Positions 29,003-38,404 of a stretch of DNA of 64,000 bases are shown one piece after another. Each line of letters opens with the position of its first letter. Position 1 is the first letter of the stretch. Location of the stretch: NCBI RefSeq assembly GCF_024707505.1, contig NZ_CP102604.1, positions 2,976,001 through 3,040,000 on the forward strand, written 5' to 3'. A program made the position numbers and the translations under genes. Under the pieces are notes generated by a model that saw only the letters and a program-made list of their open reading frames with translations, ran no database searches and was not told the origin of the DNA. Source of the DNA: Pantoea sp. SOD02. Lineage in GTDB: Bacteria > Pseudomonadota > Gammaproteobacteria > Enterobacterales > Enterobacteriaceae.

Positions 29003-30436
29003 ATGTCTGCTTCGCATTCGCAAAAATTAGCTGAAACCCGCCATCACATCCTGAACCTGCTGCTTAACGAGCATGATCTGGTTGATGTTCTGCTGGATAA
29101 ATCCGTCGATCTTAATGCGGGTGAACTGCGTGATATCACCGACTGGCGTCATGAATTAGAGCGTGAGCTGCAGCAATTACACGCCGCGGATTTGGCCGAC
29201 ATCCTCGAAGCCTTGCCGGAAGAAGAGCGTCAGGCGCTGTGGCGTTTAGTGCCAACGGCGCAGCGCGGACACGTGCTGGTTGAGGCTTCAGAAACCGTTT
29301 GGGCCAGCCTGACGGAAGAAATGTCTGATCGCGATATTCTGCACGCCATCGAGCCGCTGGATATCGACGATCAGGTATATCTGGCGCGCTACTTGCCGCG
29401 CGATTTAACCGGGCGTCTGCTCACCACTCTTGAGCCAAGCCTGCGCGCACGGTTAATGAGCGTGATCGAACTGGATCGCGACCGCGTCGGGCAGATCATG
29501 GATTTCAACATCCTGACGGTGCGCTCTGACGTGACCTTAGCCACGGTGCAACGATATCTGCGTAAAGGCAAAAAAATGCCTGACGGCACCGATAAGATCT
29601 TTATCACCGACGAACAGAACCAACTACAAGGTGAGCTGACGCTCACGGATATTCTGCTCAACAAACCGAAGATGCTGGTCGCCGAAGTGATGAATCCGCA
29701 TCCCACTACGTTTCAACTCAACGATAAAGCGGAAGACGCCGCCAGTGCATTCGAACGTTATAACCTGATCTCCGCTGCGGTAACCGATGCACAAGGCAAG
29801 CTGATTGGCCGTATCACCATTGAAGACGTGGTCGATTTGGTGAATGAAGAGAATGAAAGCAACATCCGTAAAATGGGTGGTATCAGCCAGGGCGAAGACG
29901 TGTTTGCGCCGGTGCGTAAAGCGGTGGGCAAACGCTGGGCCTGGCTGGCAGTTAACCTGTGTACTGCGTTTGTCGCTTCGCGCGTGATTGGCCTGTTTGA
30001 AGCCACCATATCGCAGCTGGTTGCGCTGGCGGCGCTGATGCCTATAGTTGCGGGCATCGGCGGCAATACCGGCAATCAAACCATCACCATGATTGTGCGC
30101 GCATTGGCGCTGCATCAGGTTGAACCGGGTAACTTCTCGTTCCTGATCATGCGTGAACTCGGCGTGGCATTAATAAACGGCCTGTTCTGGGGCGGCATTA
30201 TGGGCGGCGTCACCTGGCTGATGTATGACAATCTGCAACTCGGCGGCGTGATGATGCTGGCTATGCTGCTAAATCTGCTGCTGGCCGCGCTGATGGGCGT
30301 GCTGATTCCGTTAATCATGACTAAGATGAAACGCGATCCCGCCGTTGGCTCCAGCGTGCTGATCACCGCGATCACCGATACCGGCGGATTCTTTATCTTC
30401 CTCGGTCTGGCAACGATATTTTTGCTGCATCATTAA
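29003..30436 (+). CDS. mgtE: MgtE magnesium transporter
   Basis: MgtE is an inner-membrane Mg2+ channel gated by cytosolic Mg2+. The 477 residues show an N domain (about 30-135, LHAADLADILEALPEEER), a CBS pair (about 140-275) and a plug-helix region. Five C-terminal helices follow (about 315-477), with the pore-region motif PIVAGIGGNTGNQT. It has no counterpart at this site in E. coli K-12. Its stop overlaps the convergent antitoxin-like gene by 4 nt. The 121-nt leader does not show a convincing M-box. Confidence 0.95.
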   Translation: MSASHSQKLAETRHHILNLLLNEHDLVDVLLDKSVDLNAGELRDITDWRHELERELQQLHAADLADILEALPEEERQALWRLVPTAQRGHVLVEASETVWASLTEEMSDRDILHAIEPLDIDDQVYLARYLPRDLTGRLLTTLEPSLRARLMSVIELDRDRVGQIMDFNILTVRSDVTLATVQRYLRKGKKMPDGTDKIFITDEQNQLQGELTLTDILLNKPKMLVAEVMNPHPTTFQLNDKAEDAASAFERYNLISAAVTDAQGKLIGRITIEDVVDLVNEENESNIRKMGGISQGEDVFAPVRKAVGKRWAWLAVNLCTAFVASRVIGLFEATISQLVALAALMPIVAGIGGNTGNQTITMIVRALALHQVEPGNFSFLIMRELGVALINGLFWGGIMGGVTWLMYDNLQLGGVMMLAMLLNLLLAALMGVLIPLIMTKMKRDPAVGSSVLITAITDTGGFFIFLGLATIFLLHH

Positions 30437-30933
30437 GGCTTTAAACAGTGTGCGTAACGTTGCAGCATCTGCTGTAAATTGAGTTGCAACGTTGCGCGCG
30501 CCAGTTCACTCAATGCTGGATTGACCCGCGATGAACCGCGCTGATTTAACCACTCCAGTACATCGATTAAATGCCATAACGCTGTTTTTCCATCATGAAT
30601 CGGACGCGGAAACTGCGGGCTGTGGCTTAGCATTAGCTTGCGCATATTCTGCCGCGAAACACCTATCAACTCTGCAATATCCGTCAGCCCGACTAAATCC
30701 GGCGCGGCTTCAATCAGTTCAGCCTCTGGCAATCCCTGAAAAACATCCTCTAACGCACTGCGCACCGCGTCCTGTGCAGTGCTGGCTTCGCGGCAGAACG
30801 TCATGCTTAATTTCCCCGCCACACCCGCGCCAATTAACGCATCAGTGCAACCTTGCGAACCGAGACGCTCAAGCGCTTCATCAGTGTCGATTTCATCGTT
30901 GAGCTGAAAACGCAGCGTAAACTCAAATTCCAT
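30433..30933 (-). CDS. HTH DNA-binding protein, candidate antitoxin
   Basis: This 166-residue protein has an N-terminal alpha/beta part (about 1-75, FTLRFQLND and REASTAQDAVRSALEDV). A helix-turn-helix follows at about 80-110 (VGLTDIAELIGVSRQNMRKLML), then a helical C terminus. The helix-turn-helix supports autoregulation at the palindrome 31234-31249. It lies 13 nt after a HicA-like small gene on the same strand, toxin first as in hicAB. The role as antitoxin is inferred from this arrangement. It could instead be an unrelated regulator. Confidence 0.7.
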   Translation of the reverse strand: MEFEFTLRFQLNDEIDTDEALERLGSQGCTDALIGAGVAGKLSMTFCREASTAQDAVRSALEDVFQGLPEAELIEAAPDLVGLTDIAELIGVSRQNMRKLMLSHSPQFPRPIHDGKTALWHLIDVLEWLNQRGSSRVNPALSELARATLQLNLQQMLQRYAHCLKP

Positions 30934-30946
30934 GTTTCACTCCTCG

Positions 30947-31204
30947 TCACTTAATCCGCTTAGGACTTTCACTGCAGTTATCCACCACCCGCCTTAGCAA
31001 TTTGGCATGCGTTTCAGGATTTTTTGGCGTGCTCCAGATGCAGGTAATACAGTAATCCCCACATCGACACTCTGCCGAGTTATCTGGGCAGTACATCTTG
31101 CCCCACGCATGGTGGCCGCCGACTGCAATTTTCCAACCTCTTGCTTCTGCATATCGCAAAACTTCTTCTACCGCTTTATGCGGATGCCGCTTCCTGTCTG
31201 ACAT
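30947..31204 (-). CDS. HicA-like small protein with Cys-rich insert, candidate toxin
   Basis: This 85-residue basic protein follows the HicA plan. An N-terminal helix leads to RGWKIAVGGHHAWGKM, which resembles the GW..KGSHH motif with the catalytic His of HicA mRNA interferases. A strand follows, and the C-terminal NPETHAKLLRRVVDNC helix resembles the HicA end. It differs by an insert with cysteines (YCPDNSAECRCGDYCITC), which could bind a metal. Five Cys fall within 18 residues. No toxicity can be inferred from sequence alone. The neighbour and shared upstream palindrome support a toxin-antitoxin unit. Confidence 0.65.
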   Translation of the reverse strand: MSDRKRHPHKAVEEVLRYAEARGWKIAVGGHHAWGKMYCPDNSAECRCGDYCITCIWSTPKNPETHAKLLRRVVDNCSESPKRIK

Positions 31205-31212
31205 CGCTGGTT

Positions 31213-31249
31213 ACCTTATGCTCACCGCACTGAGTTGTCAACTGACAAC
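31213..31249 (-). promoter_or_regulatory. Putative promoter/operator of the HicA-like pair
   Basis: An inverted repeat GTTGTCA-GT-TGACAAC (minus strand, 31249-31234) contains a consensus -35 TTGACA (31241-31236). TAAGGT (31218-31213) follows after 17 bp. A start from this promoter would make an almost leaderless mRNA (ATG at 31204). Alternatively AAGG in the same hexamer is the ribosome binding site and the true -10 is TAGTAT upstream (31263-31258). Confidence 0.5.
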
Positions 31250-31420
31250 CAAGAGAAACTTCGATACTATTTCAGCGGCGCATGCTGCAGAAAATAACCA
31301 GAACCGTCTCAACACGCTTTGGTTCCTTTTTGTGCTGGAAGACAGCGCACAAAATCAAGCGCACAGCGTCTGAAGTGCATATAGACTCTATTGTTATCAC
31401 TGACCTGACGGAGAAGAAGC

Positions 31421-31600
31421 ATGTTTAACGTGGATGATTTTGTGCAGTCTAAGACCGGCGGCCCAAAGATGCAGGTGCTGCGCGTGGAAGGCGATATGCT
31501 GTGGTGCGCTCGGGTTGACGATCACATCAAACGAGAAATTGAAGTCAGAGCCGATACCGTGAATCTGTATCATGAAGACGGCGATTTCGGCGTCTGTTAA
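31421..31600 (+). CDS. YodC-like small protein (DUF2158)
   Basis: This is a 59-residue open frame, MFNVDDFVQSKTGGPKM onward, ending GDFGVC. The pattern VDDFVQSKTGGPKMQVLRVEGDMLWCARVDD matches the short DUF2158/YodC family, whose function is unknown. The ATG at 31421 has GGAGAAG 5-10 nt upstream. It stands alone between the divergent HicA-like pair and convergent DUF3750 gene. Its short length makes it easy to miss. Confidence 0.75.
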   Translation: MFNVDDFVQSKTGGPKMQVLRVEGDMLWCARVDDHIKREIEVRADTVNLYHEDGDFGVC

Positions 31601-31632
31601 AAAACGTAATGCTTGTCAGTTAAGCGTGAATC

Positions 31633-31699
31633 GGTCGCCATGAATGGCGACCCTACGTTTATTTGGCAGGATTTTGTAGGGTGCGCATTCATGCGCACC
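31633..31699. repeat. Inverted REP pair (REPIN-like)
   Basis: A direct copy at 31633-31656 (GGTCGCCATGAATGGCGACC, CTAC) faces an inverted copy at 31675-31699. The second has arms GGTGCGCAT/ATGCGCACC, with TCGCC changed to TGCGC on both sides so that pairing is kept. The pair lies between the convergent YodC-like and DUF3750 genes. Confidence 0.85.
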
Positions 31700-31718
31700 T
31701 GCATATATAGGCAATTTT

Positions 31719-32495
31719 TTATGGGTTGTCGCGCTGCACATTGTTCTGCCCGATACCGCCAATAAACGGCAAACGCAGCCTGAACGGTGTGAAATCCAGC
31801 CCCATGTTTAATCCCAGCAAGTTCACTTCCAACCCCTCTTCCGCGCCAACCGTTACGCCCAGCACACCCAGCAGGGAAAGCTGTACGCCACGACCTGACG
31901 GCGGTAAACCCACCGGATTGAGTAGCGAGCGATAATCTTTGCCGAGCGCGTTAGCCGGTAGATCCAGTTTCAACGCCGGTACCTCGCGGCCAATGTGCGC
32001 CATAAAAGTATTGCTGTTGGGTCCCGGCCAGGCGTGATAGGTCGTTGGCCACGGATAGGATTTAATTGCCGCTTCGATCTGCGGAATCATCGCTTCTGCG
32101 CTACTGCCGCGATGATCAACCAGCAGACGCGGCTTGGCGCCGTACCAGTAACCATCCGGGAGATTGCTGTTACGTCGCACTTTATCGCCGCTGCCCCAGC
32201 TAATCACTTCATAGCGGTTGTAGCGGGTTTCACCGGCGCGTTTAAAGATAATCCACGGATGCACCGCTACGGCGCCCTTCCAACCATAGGTTGGCGCAGC
32301 ATAAACCTGCACGATAGCTTCAGCCGCATAACGCTGTGGATCCGGTGCGATACCGGCAGAATCCCGCCTTGCGGACGCCCAGCCACCGCGTTCAGAGGTG
32401 AGCTCACCGCTACGCGTTGCCTGCGCCAGACTCGCGCCTAATGAAAGCAAGATGATGCAAAGAAAAGAGATCAGTACGGCTTTGAAAGGCAACAT
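31719..32495 (-). CDS. DUF3750 family protein
   Basis: This protein of unknown function has about 258 residues, with an N-terminal hydrophobic signal or anchor (about 3-27). The DUF3750 region carries VHPWIIFKRAGE, YEVISWGSGD, YPWPTTYHAWPGPNSNTFMAHIGREVPAL and LPANALGKDY. An ATG at 32495 has AGGA 8 nt upstream. Another ATG at 32504 has a poorly placed site. The exported location is inferred. No genetic partner is apparent, and a REP pair separates it from the neighbour. Confidence 0.78.
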   Translation of the reverse strand: MLPFKAVLISFLCIILLSLGASLAQATRSGELTSERGGWASARRDSAGIAPDPQRYAAEAIVQVYAAPTYGWKGAVAVHPWIIFKRAGETRYNRYEVISWGSGDKVRRNSNLPDGYWYGAKPRLLVDHRGSSAEAMIPQIEAAIKSYPWPTTYHAWPGPNSNTFMAHIGREVPALKLDLPANALGKDYRSLLNPVGLPPSGRGVQLSLLGVLGVTVGAEEGLEVNLLGLNMGLDFTPFRLRLPFIGGIGQNNVQRDNP

Positions 32496-32610
32496 CGACG
32501 GCATCCTGATGAGTAAAAATCACTCGCTATCTTGCAACGAAACGGGGAGTTTGTATTCACTAACTATGCGATTCACTTAGCCGTTTTACCTGCCATCAAA
32601 ACGTTTGAAA

Positions 32611-32640
32611 GAAAAAGCCCGCAATTAAGCGGGCTTCGTT
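32611..32640. terminator. Terminator of guaA (bidirectional form)
   Basis: The stem AGCCCGC/GCGGGCT with loop AATTAA has A/T runs on both sides. On the minus strand it ends the guaBA mRNA with CTTTTTC. Confidence 0.85.
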
Positions 32641-32664
32641 TTTACTCAGTAATCAAAGCAGGAT

Positions 32665-34245
32665 TTATTCCCACTCGATCGTCGCAGGTGGTTTACCTGA
32701 AATATCATAAACCACGCGGGAAATGCCGTTCACTTCGTTGATGATGCGGTTAGAAACGCGGCCGAGGAAATCGTACGGCAGGTGCGCCCAGTGCGCGGTC
32801 ATGAAGTCGATGGTTTCCACCGCACGCAGTGAAACCACCCAATCGTATTTACGACCATCGCCCATCACGCCAACAGAACGCACTGGCAGGAACACGGTGA
32901 ACGCCTGGCTGACTTTGTTGTACAGGTCAGCTTTATGCAGCTCTTCGATGAAGATTGCGTCTGCACGGCGCAGCAGGTCGCAGTACTCTTTCTTCACTTC
33001 GCCCAGCACGCGCACGCCCAAACCTGGACCTGGGAACGGGTGACGATACAGCATGTCGTATGGCAAGCCGAGTTCCAGACCGATTTTACGTACTTCGTCT
33101 TTGAACAGCTCTTTCAGCGGCTCAACCAGGCCCATCTTCATCTCTTTCGGCAAACCGCCCACGTTGTGGTGCGATTTGATTACGTGCGCTTTACCGGTGG
33201 CAGAAGCCGCCGACTCGATCACGTCAGGATAGATGGTGCCCTGCGCCAGCCACTTCACGTCTTCCAGACGCAGTGCCTGCTCGTCGAATACTTCAACGAA
33301 TACGCGGCCAATGATTTTACGTTTGGCTTCTGGGTCGTTCTCGCCCGCCAGCGCATCAAGGAAGCGCGCTTCAGCCGCCACGTGCACGATGTTCAGGCCG
33401 AAGTGGTCGCCAAACATGTCGAGCACCTGCTCAGCTTCATTCAGACGCAGCAAACCGTTGTCGACAAACACACAGGTCAGACGCTCACCGATGGCGCGGT
33501 GCAGCAGCATCGCGGTCACAGAGGAGTCCACACCGCCAGACAGGCCGAGGATCACTTTGTCTTCGCCAACCTGCTGACGAATACGCTCAACCGCATCTTC
33601 GATGATTTTGGCTGGTGTCCACAGCGCTTCGCAGCCGCAGATATCACGAATGAAACGCTCAAGCATGCGCAGGCCCTGACGCGTGTGCGTCACTTCCGGG
33701 TGGAACTGCACGCCGTAGAATTTCTTCTCTTCGTTTGCCATGATGGCGAACGGACAGGTTTCGGTGCTGGCAACGGTTTCGAAACCGGCTGGGATGGCGG
33801 TGACTTTGTCGCCGTGGCTCATCCACACGTCCAGCAGCGGTTTACCTGCTGCGCTAATCGCATCTTCGATGTCACGCACCAGCGCGCTCTGGGTCAGCAC
33901 TTCAACCTGCGCATAACCAAATTCACGCTCGTTAGAGCCTTCTACTTTGCCGCCCAGTTGCATCGCCATGGTCTGCATGCCGTAGCAAACGCCCAACACA
34001 GGCACGCCGGCGTTAAACACGTATTCCGGGGCACGCGGGCTGTTCAGCTCGGTGGTGCTCTCCGGACCGCCAGAGAGAATGATGCCGTTCGGGTTGAACT
34101 GGCGAATTTGCTCTTCGGTGACATCCCACGCCCAGAGCTCGCAGTAAACACCCAGTTCGCGCACGCGGCGCGCAACCAGCTGCGTATACTGAGAACCAAA
34201 ATCGAGGATCAAAATACGATGTTTATGAATATTTTCAGTCGTCAT
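32665..34245 (-). CDS. guaA: GMP synthase (glutamine-hydrolysing)
   Basis: GuaA aminates XMP to GMP. The 526 residues contain a class I amidotransferase domain (about 8-205, nucleophile Cys in [11 protein letters not shown], His/Glu in QFHPEVTHT). An ATP pyrophosphatase domain follows ([15 protein letters not shown]), then a C-terminal dimerisation domain ending IEWE. It follows guaB by 72 nt, and that gap holds a strong hairpin. Confidence 0.98.
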   Translation of the reverse strand: MTTENIHKHRILILDFGSQYTQLVARRVRELGVYCELWAWDVTEEQIRQFNPNGIILSGGPESTTELNSPRAPEYVFNAGVPVLGVCYGMQTMAMQLGGKVEGSNEREFGYAQVEVLTQSALVRDIEDAISAAGKPLLDVWMSHGDKVTAIPAGFETVASTETCPFAIMANEEKKFYGVQFHPEVTHTRQGLRMLERFIRDICGCEALWTPAKIIEDAVERIRQQVGEDKVILGLSGGVDSSVTAMLLHRAIGERLTCVFVDNGLLRLNEAEQVLDMFGDHFGLNIVHVAAEARFLDALAGENDPEAKRKIIGRVFVEVFDEQALRLEDVKWLAQGTIYPDVIESAASATGKAHVIKSHHNVGGLPKEMKMGLVEPLKELFKDEVRKIGLELGLPYDMLYRHPFPGPGLGVRVLGEVKKEYCDLLRRADAIFIEELHKADLYNKVSQAFTVFLPVRSVGVMGDGRKYDWVVSLRAVETIDFMTAHWAHLPYDFLGRVSNRIINEVNGISRVVYDISGKPPATIEWE

Positions 34246-34272
34246 TGAGGCGTTTCCATTGGGATGGACTTA

Positions 34273-34304
34273 ATAATAAAAGCGCCCGGCGGGTGCCGGG
34301 CGCT
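34273..34304 (-). terminator. Hairpin terminator between guaB and guaA
   Basis: On the minus strand a perfect 10-bp stem AGCGCCCGGC/GCCGGGCGCT with a 4-nt loop is followed by TTTTATT. It lies inside the guaBA operon, so it may lower guaA expression relative to guaB. Confidence 0.78.
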
Positions 34305-34317
34305 AAATTTTACGGGA

Positions 34318-35784
34318 TTATGAACCCATGCGGTAGTTTGGTGACTCTTTGGTGATGGTCACATCATGCACGTGGCTTTCATTGATGCCCGCGCCGCTGA
34401 TACGCACGAACTCCGCTTTGGTACGCAGATCGTCGATGGTTGGGCAACCGGTCAGGCCCATGCAAGAGCGCAAGCCGCCCATCTGCTGGTGCACGATCTC
34501 TTTCAGGCGGCCTTTATAGGCAACGCGACCTTCGATACCTTCCGGTACCAGTTTGTCCGCGGCGTTATCGCTCTGGAAGTAACGGTCTGAAGAACCTTTA
34601 GACATCGCGCCCAGTGAACCCATACCGCGATAAGACTTGAACGAACGGCCCTGATACAGCTCGATTTCGCCCGGAGACTCTTCGGTACCGGCCAGCATTG
34701 AGCCAACCATAACGGCCGCTGCGCCTGCTGCAATCGCTTTTGCGATATCACCAGAGAAGCGGATACCGCCATCAGCGATAACTGGAATGCCGGTGCCTTC
34801 CAGCGCGGCAACTGCATCAGAAACTGCGGTGATCTGTGGAACGCCAACGCCGGTAACGATACGTGTGGTACAGATTGAGCCAGGGCCGATACCCACTTTC
34901 ACCGCGCTCACGCCTGCCTGCGCCAGCGCCAGTGCGCCCGCGCCAGTAGCGACGTTGCCGCCGATGATTTCCAGGTTCGGATATTTTGCACGGGTTTCAC
35001 GAATACGCTGCAGCACGCCTTCTGAGTGACCGTGTGACGAGTCAATCAGCAGCACGTCAACACCGGCAGCAACCAGCGCATCGACGCGCTCTTCGTTGCC
35101 TGCACCAGCGCCAACAGCAGCACCCACGCGCAGACGGCCTTCCGCATCTTTACAGGCGTTAGGTTTACGTTCAGCTTTCTGGAAATCTTTAACGGTGATC
35201 ATGCCCAGCAGGTGGAAGCTGTCATCAACAACCAGCGCTTTCTCAACACGTTTTTCATGCATTTTGTGCAGCACAACTTCGCGTGCTTCACCCTCTTTCA
35301 CCGTTACCAGACGCTCTTTCGGGGTCATCACCGCAGAAACCGGCAAGGTCAGGTCGGTAACAAAACGCACGTCACGGCCAGTGATGATGCCCACCAGCTC
35401 GTTCTCGGTGTTCACCACCGGGTAACCGGCAAAGCCGTTACGTTCGGTCAGCTCTTTCACCGCCGCCAGCGCGGTGGTTGGCAGCACGGTTTGCGGGTCG
35501 GTAACTACGCCGCTTTCGTGTTTTTTCACCTTACGAACTTCATCCGCCTGGCGCTCAATTGACATGTTTTTGTGAATAAAGCCCAAACCACCTTCCTGCG
35601 CCAGCGCAATGGCGAGACCGGCTTCGGTCACGGTGTCCATGGCAGCAGAGAGCATTGGGATGTTCAGACGGATGTTTTTCGTCAGTTGAGTGCTGAGATC
35701 AGCGGTATTCGGTAAGACAGTGGAGTGAGCGGGAACGAGCAGAACGTCGTCAAATGTGAGGGCTTCTTTAGCGATTCTTAACAT
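34318..35784 (-). CDS. guaB: IMP dehydrogenase
   Basis: GuaB oxidises IMP to XMP with NAD, the rate-limiting step of GMP synthesis. The 488 residues form a TIM barrel with a CBS pair inserted at about 90-205. The catalytic Cys lies in [15 protein letters not shown]. The flap and K-site segments [13 protein letters not shown] and GSDRYFQ are present. It diverges from xseA, and the intergenic region holds PurR- and CRP-like sites. Confidence 0.98.
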   Translation of the reverse strand: MLRIAKEALTFDDVLLVPAHSTVLPNTADLSTQLTKNIRLNIPMLSAAMDTVTEAGLAIALAQEGGLGFIHKNMSIERQADEVRKVKKHESGVVTDPQTVLPTTALAAVKELTERNGFAGYPVVNTENELVGIITGRDVRFVTDLTLPVSAVMTPKERLVTVKEGEAREVVLHKMHEKRVEKALVVDDSFHLLGMITVKDFQKAERKPNACKDAEGRLRVGAAVGAGAGNEERVDALVAAGVDVLLIDSSHGHSEGVLQRIRETRAKYPNLEIIGGNVATGAGALALAQAGVSAVKVGIGPGSICTTRIVTGVGVPQITAVSDAVAALEGTGIPVIADGGIRFSGDIAKAIAAGAAAVMVGSMLAGTEESPGEIELYQGRSFKSYRGMGSLGAMSKGSSDRYFQSDNAADKLVPEGIEGRVAYKGRLKEIVHQQMGGLRSCMGLTGCPTIDDLRTKAEFVRISGAGINESHVHDVTITKESPNYRMGS

Positions 35785-35835
35785 TGCAATATCTCCACCT
35801 GGGGGCGATTAAAACAGATAAAATATTGCCGCGGC

Positions 35836-35861
35836 ATTATACAGGCCGAAACCGATTGCCT
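35836..35861 (-). promoter_or_regulatory. guaB promoter -10 with overlapping PurR-like box
   Basis: The -10 is a consensus TATAAT on the minus strand (35841-35836), placing the start near 35829. CCGAAACCGATTGCCT at 35846-35861 matches the PurR consensus at about 11 of 16 positions and overlaps the spacer, where it would repress guaBA. Confidence 0.65.
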
Positions 35862-35938
35862 CCAGTGTTTTTTCAGAAAAAGTCTTGATCCTCAGGGCAA
35901 GCAATGTAGTATCAGTTGATTAACCCTCTGATTTAAAA

Positions 35939-35954
35939 TTTGATCTACATCACA
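35939..35954. promoter_or_regulatory. CRP-like site upstream of guaB, at the xseA start
   Basis: TTTGA-N6-TCACA matches 9 of 10 conserved CRP positions. Its centre (35946.5) lies 117.5 bp upstream of the guaB start predicted from the -10, the same offset reported for the E. coli guaBA CRP site. The last A is the first base of the xseA ATG. Confidence 0.55.
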
Positions 35955-37327
35955 TGTCGCTACCCCCAACCGCCAATATTTTTACTGTCAGCCGCCTGAA
36001 CACCACGGTGCGCCAACTGCTGGAAAATGAGATGGGCCTGGTGTGGCTCAGTGCTGAAATTTCAAATTTCACTCAGCCCTCTTCCGGTCATTGGTACTTC
36101 ACGTTGAAGGATGATGGCGCACAAGTGCGCTGCGCGATGTTCCGCAATAGTAATAGGCGCGTCACCTTCCGTCCTCAGCATGGCCAGCAAGTTTTAGTGC
36201 GCGCCAGCATCACGCTGTATGAGCCGCGCGGCGATTATCAGCTGATTATCGAAAGCATGCATCCCGCCGGTGAAGGCTTGCTGCAGCAGCAATTTGAACA
36301 GTTGAAAGCGCGTTTGGCTGCAGAAGGCTTATTTGATCAACAGTTCAAGCAGCCGCTGCCGGATCCGGCGCGTCAGGTTGGCGTGATTACCTCCGCTACC
36401 GGCGCGGCGCTGCACGACGTACTACGCGTACTGCATCGACGCGATCCCTCCTTGCCGGTGATTATTTATCCAACGGCGGTGCAAGGCGTAGATGCGCCAG
36501 CCAGCATTGTGCGTGCCATTGAGCTGGCCAACCAGCGCGATGAGTGTGACGTGCTGATCGTGGGCCGTGGCGGCGGTTCGCTGGAAGATTTATGGAGTTT
36601 CAATGACGAACGCGTGGCGCGGGCGATTTTTGCCAGCCGCTTGCCGATCGTCAGCGCCGTTGGGCATGAAACCGATGTCACCATTGCTGACTTCGTGGCG
36701 GATTTACGCGCGCCAACGCCTTCTGCTGCGGCAGAACTGGTGAGCCGTAACCAGCTCGAACTGCTGCGCCGTTTGCAGTCGCAGCAGCAGCGCATGGAAA
36801 TGGCGATGGATTTCTATCTGGCACAGCAGCAGCGTCGCTTCACGCGCATCCAGCACCGTTTACAGCAGCAGCATCCGCAGCTGCGTCTGGCACGTCAGCA
36901 GACCGCGCTATTCCAGCTGCAGCGCCGTCTCGGTGAAGCGATGGACCAGCGCCTGCGGGTGGCTAATCGTCAGCAGGATCGTCTGCTGCAACGCCTCAAT
37001 GCCCAGCAGCCGCAGGGACGTATTCTGCGCGCTCAGCAGCAGTTGCAGCAGTGGCACTATCGCTTACAGCAGGGCATGGAAAAGCAGCTCAATCACAATC
37101 GTCAGCGCTTTGGCACGCTGGCAGCACAACTGGAAGGCGTGAGCCCGCTGGCGACGCTGGCGCGTGGCTTCAGCGTCACTACTGACACGCAAGGTCAGGT
37201 GGTGAAGAAAACCCAGCAGCTAAGTAAAGGCGACTTGCTACGCACCCGGCTGGACGATGGCTGGGTGGAAAGCCAGGTTACCGCCCTCGAACCACAGAAA
37301 TCCCGGAGCCGTAAAGCACGTTCATAG
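35954..37327 (+). CDS. xseA: Exonuclease VII large subunit
   Basis: XseA with XseB degrades single-stranded DNA from both ends. The protein has 457 residues (E. coli 456). An N-terminal OB-fold (about 15-105) starts [20 protein letters not shown]. The catalytic region includes [26 protein letters not shown] and [28 protein letters not shown] long Gln/Arg-rich coiled coil covers about 275-400. It diverges from guaB. Confidence 0.97.
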   Translation: MSLPPTANIFTVSRLNTTVRQLLENEMGLVWLSAEISNFTQPSSGHWYFTLKDDGAQVRCAMFRNSNRRVTFRPQHGQQVLVRASITLYEPRGDYQLIIESMHPAGEGLLQQQFEQLKARLAAEGLFDQQFKQPLPDPARQVGVITSATGAALHDVLRVLHRRDPSLPVIIYPTAVQGVDAPASIVRAIELANQRDECDVLIVGRGGGSLEDLWSFNDERVARAIFASRLPIVSAVGHETDVTIADFVADLRAPTPSAAAELVSRNQLELLRRLQSQQQRMEMAMDFYLAQQQRRFTRIQHRLQQQHPQLRLARQQTALFQLQRRLGEAMDQRLRVANRQQDRLLQRLNAQQPQGRILRAQQQLQQWHYRLQQGMEKQLNHNRQRFGTLAAQLEGVSPLATLARGFSVTTDTQGQVVKKTQQLSKGDLLRTRLDDGWVESQVTALEPQKSRSRKARS

Positions 37328-37335
37328 TATGAAAA

Positions 37336-37342
37336 CTATACT
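37336..37342 (+). promoter_or_regulatory. Sigma-S-type -10 before the protealysin-like gene
   Basis: CTATACT followed by T matches the extended -10 typical of RpoS promoters. It is 36 bp upstream of the start codon and no good -35 is evident. Confidence 0.5.
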
Positions 37343-37378
37343 TTCTGGCACATTCGTTAAAGAGCCAGGGAGATTGGT

Positions 37379-38404
37379 ATGTCTTACAGCGTTATCCCAC
37401 CCTACATTCTGCGCAATATCATTGATAATTGCTCCGGCGCGCAACAAGACTACGCGCGCCGCACCCTCACCCACGTCCAGCACTTAATGGGCGAACACAA
37501 TGCTAAACCGGCAAGCACCGCCACAGCGCAGCCTGGCACGGTGCTGCGGGCTATCTACGACGCCGAAGGAACACAAAATCTGCCCGGCACTTTGGTGCGC
37601 GACGAAGGCCAGCCGGGAAATGGTGATGTCGCAGCCGAAGAGGCGTGGAACTATCTCGGCATTACCTACGATTTCTTTTGGCAAACCTACCAACGCAATT
37701 CGCTGGACAACAAAGGCCTCAAGCTCGATGGCACCGTGCATTACGGTAAGGAGTACCAGAACGCCTTCTGGAACGGTCAGCAGATGGTGTTTGGTGACGG
37801 CGACGGCGAGATTTTCAATCGCTTCACCATTGCGCTGGATGTGGTGGCGCACGAGCTGACGCACGGCGTGACGGAAACCGAAGCGGGATTGATCTATTTC
37901 CAACAGGCAGGTGCGCTGAACGAATCGATGTCTGACGTGTTTGGCTCGCTGGTTAAGCAATTCCACCTCAAGCAGAGCGCCGATCAGGCCGACTGGATCA
38001 TCGGCGAAGGCTTGCTGGCGCAGGGCATCAACGGGCGCGGATTGCGATCGATGTCATCACCGGGCACCGCCTACGACGATCCGGTGCTGGGCAAAGATCC
38101 GCAACCAGCCGACATGGCTCACTACATCGAAACGCGTGACGACAACGGCGGCGTACATCTCAACTCTGGCATTCCCAATCGCGCCTTCTATCTCGCCGCT
38201 AAAGCGCTGGGCGGCTTCGCGTGGGAACAGGCGGGTCAAGCCTGGTACGACACGCTGTGCGACAAAACGCTGCCGCAGGATGCCGATTTCAGCACCTTTG
38301 CACGCTTTACCGTGCAGCACGCGAAACAGCGGTTCAACAACTCAGTGGCGGAGAAGATCCAATCCGCCTGGCAGCAGGTGGGCGTAAAATGGACATCCAA
38401 CTGA
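37379..38404 (+). CDS. Protealysin-like M4 metalloprotease
   Basis: This thermolysin-family zinc protease has 341 residues. It has no signal peptide. Instead there is a short propeptide (about 1-50) carrying the PPYIL motif at 7-11, known from protealysin precursors. The zinc site HELTH lies in DVVAHELTHGVTET near 158-162. The third ligand lies in GALNESMSDVFGS, and the catalytic His region is DNGGVHLNSGIPNRAFYL. It overlaps the inhibitor gene by 16 nt. Protealysin acts on intracellular and host actin in Serratia. The substrate here is unknown. Confidence 0.92.
   Translation: MSYSVIPPYILRNIIDNCSGAQQDYARRTLTHVQHLMGEHNAKPASTATAQPGTVLRAIYDAEGTQNLPGTLVRDEGQPGNGDVAAEEAWNYLGITYDFFWQTYQRNSLDNKGLKLDGTVHYGKEYQNAFWNGQQMVFGDGDGEIFNRFTIALDVVAHELTHGVTETEAGLIYFQQAGALNESMSDVFGSLVKQFHLKQSADQADWIIGEGLLAQGINGRGLRSMSSPGTAYDDPVLGKDPQPADMAHYIETRDDNGGVHLNSGIPNRAFYLAAKALGGFAWEQAGQAWYDTLCDKTLPQDADFSTFARFTVQHAKQRFNNSVAEKIQSAWQQVGVKWTSN

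Noticed and set aside
32935-34248. 437-codon plus-strand frame opposite guaA
   Set aside because: It lies entirely antisense to guaA, with His/Gln/Arg-rich composition typical of an antisense shadow.
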